Shown: positions 59,864 through 64,000 of the stretch, in pieces
Layout: every line of letters starts with the position of its first letter
Position numbering within the stretch: position 1 is the stretch's first letter
Assembly (NCBI GenBank): GCA_963281255.1
Contig: OY725506.1
Span: forward strand, 1,221,001 to 1,285,000
DNA length: 64,000 nt
DNA from: Aphrocallistes beatrix
Lineage: Eukaryota > Porifera > Hexactinellida > Sceptrulophora > Aphrocallistidae
Direction: 5' to 3'
Position numbers and translations under genes: made by a program
Notes under the pieces: generated by a model
What the model saw: only the letters and a program-made list of their open reading frames with translations
What the model was told of the DNA's origin: nothing
The model's database searches: none

Positions 59864-60016
59864 CTCTGGTCTTTGCTATGTAAATGGTTGCTAGCATTAC
59901 CTATTGACTTTCAATTCAAGCTACTACGAATATCTTGATTGCTTTTCTAATATTAAGGTTACTTTTAGTATTGAGATATACGATGTGTAGTTTTCTAATC
60001 AGTTAGGAGAAAATAA

Positions 60017-60061
60017 ATAAACAAGCAAACAAACAAACAAACAAACAAACAAACAAACAAA
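60017..60061. repeat. (CAAA)n microsatellite
   Basis: About ten ACAA/CAAA units. Confidence 0.92.
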
Positions 60062-61725
60062 TATACAAATAGTGTTTTTATAGTATAGCTAGATATCCTG
60101 TTTGCACAATATATGTTCTCGAACCTCTGACCTTCAGAATTCACACGCTTGTTATGATGCAACATATCTATCAACAACGGTGTAATCAAGGAAATAACTG
60201 GTCCGTAATGCAATTTACTTTTAAAGATGTAATATTTAGATAATGATATTATTCACATTGGGTCATAGTAGAGTTCACAGTTTTTTGTACGCATGAATTT
60301 GTCTGAAAGCAATTTCTTTCCACGAGCACTTTCCACAGTACAATCTACTGGATCAACCCACCTCTATTCTCGATCAGGTTTCGCTCATACGTACTAATAA
60401 TAAACTCTAATCAACTTTTACCACAGTAGAGTCACGTAGACTCATATACGTACAAAGTTTACATATGTCATAAGAATTAATTGGTGATGTTACTATGTCT
60501 CTCATCCTACATAATCCAAATATTATGTTTAAGTAATGCATTGTGATATGTGGTGCGAAAGATCCAGAACCCTAGCCACAGGTATTCCGCATGGAGTTGC
60601 TAATTACGCAAATGGAAGTTATTAATTTTTAATCTTATTATCTCGAAATGCATTCATTGCAAATTCGATGATTGTTTTGCTCTAGTCTGAAAATTATCTC
60701 AACTAATTAACCTGAAATCATACAACCAATCTTGATTGTTAATTTTTCCTCTTTCGTTGAAGTTAATTAGTCGAAAGCTTATTACTAATATTTAGGTCAT
60801 CAGCATGTCTGAAAATAACTCTGCTATAGATATTTAGTAGGAATGGAATGTACGTTTCGAGTCTGTTCATATTTGTTGCTTCCCGATGGATGAACTGGAG
60901 ATTACCTAATATGTTCTAACACTATATTTTTAGAAAGTGCTATATAATTTTCAGGTGTTATTATGTAGTGTATTGAACAACCTGGATGTAGCATTTGGGG
61001 GTGATTTTTCTTCTTCACCAATAATAAAAATAAGCAACCTTGCGGAAATTCACGCGACACCTGGATTTTTTGTCTAAAAATATTTTGTGCTTTTTATATT
61101 AAACTTCAATCTTATTTAATCTTTTTATAGAAATATAAATAAATTGTAATCTTTGTGCATCCAAGCCCGCTCTGCACATTGTTTGTGCCCTCATACAACA
61201 TTCCCGCGCACCACATTGGTTACTGCACCGGTAGAGATAGTATTCCGTTTCAGTTTTTCTCCCTATTTACTACATTCATGCTCTATTCTATTATTCACAT
61301 TAGGTCATATTTAATAACGCATTGCTTCTATGTAACGTGATATTGAAATTGGGTACTTTGACATTACCATTGTCTTCATTAGCTAAGTTTTCTATTTTAA
61401 TCTCATTTTGATTACTCGACTTGTTTGTTCTACCGTTTCACTTTAAATGCTGGGGGCATTTAATTAATTCTTTGATTTACATTACCTAATTACAAATATT
61501 AATTTTAAGATTCTGCTGTGTTTTGATTTGTTGAAGTTTAGAGTTCAGACTTTCCATTATGATTGAAATTGAATTTGATTCATTGGAACTTTTGTAATGG
61601 TAAATCCCTTCATAGCGAATGCTATGCTAATAATTCTTACAACTAAATAGTTATATTCTAGATCAGGTATATATCATCAGCGTGGCCTACGTTATAATAA
61701 GGCCTTAGTAATGTGTGCCATTTAA

Positions 61726-61843
61726 CCGTAGAATACCCAGAGAGGACACAGTGTCCCCGATATCGCGGATCTCTCCCAGCCATTTTCTATGGCACTGACT
61801 CAAAAAAAAGTGCGAAGCCATATAAATGCTGGGCATTCTACAG
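61726..61843. mobile_element. piggyBac-like MITE, copy 2 of the TTAA-flanked family
   Basis: TTAA at 61722-61725 and 61844-61847 flanks the ends CCGTAGAATACCCAG and CTGGGCATTCTACAG. Its interior matches 39079-39179 closely, with an extra AAAAAAAAGTGCGAAGCC segment. Confidence 0.83.
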
Positions 61844-64000
61844 TTAAGTCCATTAGTTACTTTGCAATAAATGTTATAGTTTGAGCTAATTAACTAAATT
61901 AATAATCCAGAAGTGAAGGTATATTAATACAAAGCACATTGCACATTTCAAGTAAATGAAGTAAGATCAATAATGAAAATAAAGAAGTAAGTACCGATAT
62001 ATTCCAATATTTTAGGGTTGTTAATGATGTGGACTATTATTTATTTGCATTTTTGTCGTATTTACGTGTCTCTGTATCATTCAAAAACAGAAAACATGAG
62101 TTTATTTTGTAATTTATTCAAAAAGAAGGCGATATATTTTAATATTTCTGTTATTTGTTGTGCATTTCTTGTCAATATAGATATATCACAATTTATATTG
62201 ATTCTAAGTTTTATTTTGAAAGATTACTTCAAATTCTACAAAACTTGGGAGTAAATTGCTTAATATTATTAAAGAATGAAAATTATTCTGATATTTCGGA
62301 ATTATTAGCTTTTTTGAGGTATTTGTGGTTTTTGCAGTGGACAATATAATACAAATACTATTTGCAATCACAATTAGAAGCGTCATTAATGAGAAAATGG
62401 ATTAAAAGCCTAATATTTCTGAAATAAAGTCATTTTACACACAAAATCTCAAGTATCGATGTAAATAGTACGAATTATTCATTAAAACATGCCTGATGGC
62501 GGAATTTAAAAATTTATCAAAGAAAACGATCGATATAACTGCAACCATATTTTTCGAAGCCTCATTCAGTTTTAGGGACGCCATGTACTACTGCATGGCA
62601 TAACATGTACTGTAAAGTAATCAATAGCTATTGTGCAAAATCCACACTAGTAAACACATTATATCATTAAGACGTAGTTCACACAGAACAGTTATTGAAT
62701 TCATCAGGTTAGAAGGTAGACTCCTACCCTCAGCAGTAAAATTAATGTCTTAGAGACTTCCTACTAATGATCGTATTAGTTAACTTCTCCGCTGAAATAA
62801 TGAGGACTATGTAATGATATTTAAATTTGTTTGCACAAGAAGTTTTATGAATGAAAAGGTATGAATTATTTGAGGGTCTATTATCTAATTTTAAAATGCG
62901 TATAACCCCTATTATATTCACCTCCGGCTTCCTGCTTGTGTATATTCTCCTCACTTTACTATTGCTGTAATGTGTGCAGGTGTAAGATGCATTATCTTAG
63001 CATCTTATATCCAGTATAATGATTACTAATATTTGTAAGGTATACTTTTCGCATTATGTTGATTTTCTCTTCATCTTTTAAACTTTTGAATCATAATTCG
63101 ACCTTATTATTATTGCATGATCATAAACCACGATATTATATTTCTTGATGACTTTTCCATATTTTTGTGGAGTTTAAAGTTATCACTTAATTGTTTCCTC
63201 TCGTATCTTCTTTGAACTTTTGAGTGCTACTGTTAAATCAACAGCGAGATTTGCCGTTCCTTTTTTGGGAATGTTTTTGAAAAAATATATTTTCTTCTCT
63301 ATAATATAAACTTTGTGGTATAAAGGATTATTAGTATTATAAATTCATCGAATCCAAACAGTTTTAACAAGTAAGTATTCAGTGAATCAAGATGAGTTAT
63401 TCAATATATATTAATGTTGATACTAATAGCCCTTAAAACAATAAAATAATACTATTATACTTTGTGAATTTACCACAATTAGATTTCCTCTTAGTAATCA
63501 GATGTTACCAGGCATATTCAAGGAAGCTAAAAGCGAGTGTTGAAATCAGAGCGATTAAGGAGTATCAGTAGGCCTGAAATTACTTTTTAACCACTCAGTT
63601 ATCTATGCATTTATTGCGGTTATTCTTACAGCTTACGCGGTTCAATCTCAATTGAGGCAAGCTTAAACCGTTTGGAGATTTTATGCCAGTTTTGTATTAT
63701 CTAGAACCCTTCTGATCTATCCCTGGTCTCAACTTTTCATTGTGTTTCCACTATATGGTACGTAGTTCAATTATTTAGGTGCCCTGCATTTTCTCTAAAT
63801 AGAGATTAGAGAATGTCTATACTTTTCCCTCTTTTCATCAAAATTATCCCATAATTTTGATCTTGGGTGGTAATTTATCTTGTCTATTTATCTTGTTAAA
63901 TCAACTTAGGTCGAGACATAAGCTGTCCCAAACAAAGAACTTCGAATGCTATTCTAATATATGAAAAGAGGTAAAAGTATAGAGATTCTCTCTAATCCCT

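Larger units (their letters stand above)
59864..64000. other. 4.1 kb AT-rich region without recognised genes
   Basis: It holds K6 upstream DNA, a (CAAA)n tract (60017-60061) and a piggyBac-like MITE (61726-61843). Open frames near 62.0-62.4 kb and 62.7-62.95 kb are short, AT-driven and overlap one another on both strands. I do not see a NUP205 exon here. Confidence 0.5.

Noticed and set aside
59995..60213. 72-codon frame ending in LFVCLFVCLFVCL repeats
   Set aside because: Translation of the (CAAA)n microsatellite.
1..64000. tRNA, rRNA or other structured RNA genes
   Set aside because: No B-box-like GGTTCGAATCC with a matching cloverleaf or rRNA core sequence was recognised by eye; a dedicated scan was not possible.

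Overview
This window looks like nuclear DNA of an invertebrate animal. It is AT-rich, has spliced eukaryotic genes with GT-AG introns, and carries many short inverted-repeat DNA transposons. The proteins I recognise are the U3 snoRNP protein MPP10, the nuclear pore scaffold NUP205, an ABCA-class lipid transporter and MAPKAP-kinase-like kinases. The last family points to Metazoa or close relatives, but I cannot place the species.

Layout. Positions 1-854 hold the 3' end of an MPP10 gene (+). Positions 1425-9047 hold the first six or seven exons of a NUP205 gene (+), about 486 codons, including one GC-AG intron. I find no continuation of it in the remaining 55 kb. A complete four-exon ABCA transporter (about 1838 residues, -) lies at 12747-19097. 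From 9.6 kb onward there are six single-exon protein kinases: K1 9624-10589 (-), K2 20699-21691 (-), K3 24557-25516 (+), K4 34058-35050 (+), K5 47540-48487 (-), K6 58602-59789 (-). The rest is AT-rich intergenic DNA with hAT-, piggyBac-, pogo/Tigger- and mariner-like remnants, foldback elements and microsatellites.

The main discovery candidate is the kinase cluster. All six resemble the catalytic domain of MAPKAPK5/MAPKAPK2. All are intronless, whereas the recognised multi-exon genes around them are split. Each has a TATA box about 47-75 bp upstream of its ATG. K1-K5 stop at or shortly after the kinase fold and so lack the autoinhibitory, export, import and docking tail of classical MAPKAPKs. 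In all six the activation-loop threonine that p38/ERK3-type MAPKs phosphorylate is replaced by a charged residue (Arg in K1-K3, Lys in K4, Glu in K5, Asp in K6). K1 and K2 are about 99% identical over about 830 bp of core but diverge abruptly at both ends, the pattern of gene conversion. They form direct repeats on either side of the ABCA gene. I infer a lineage-specific family of minimal kinases, probably driven by inducible TATA promoters and uncoupled from MAPK control.
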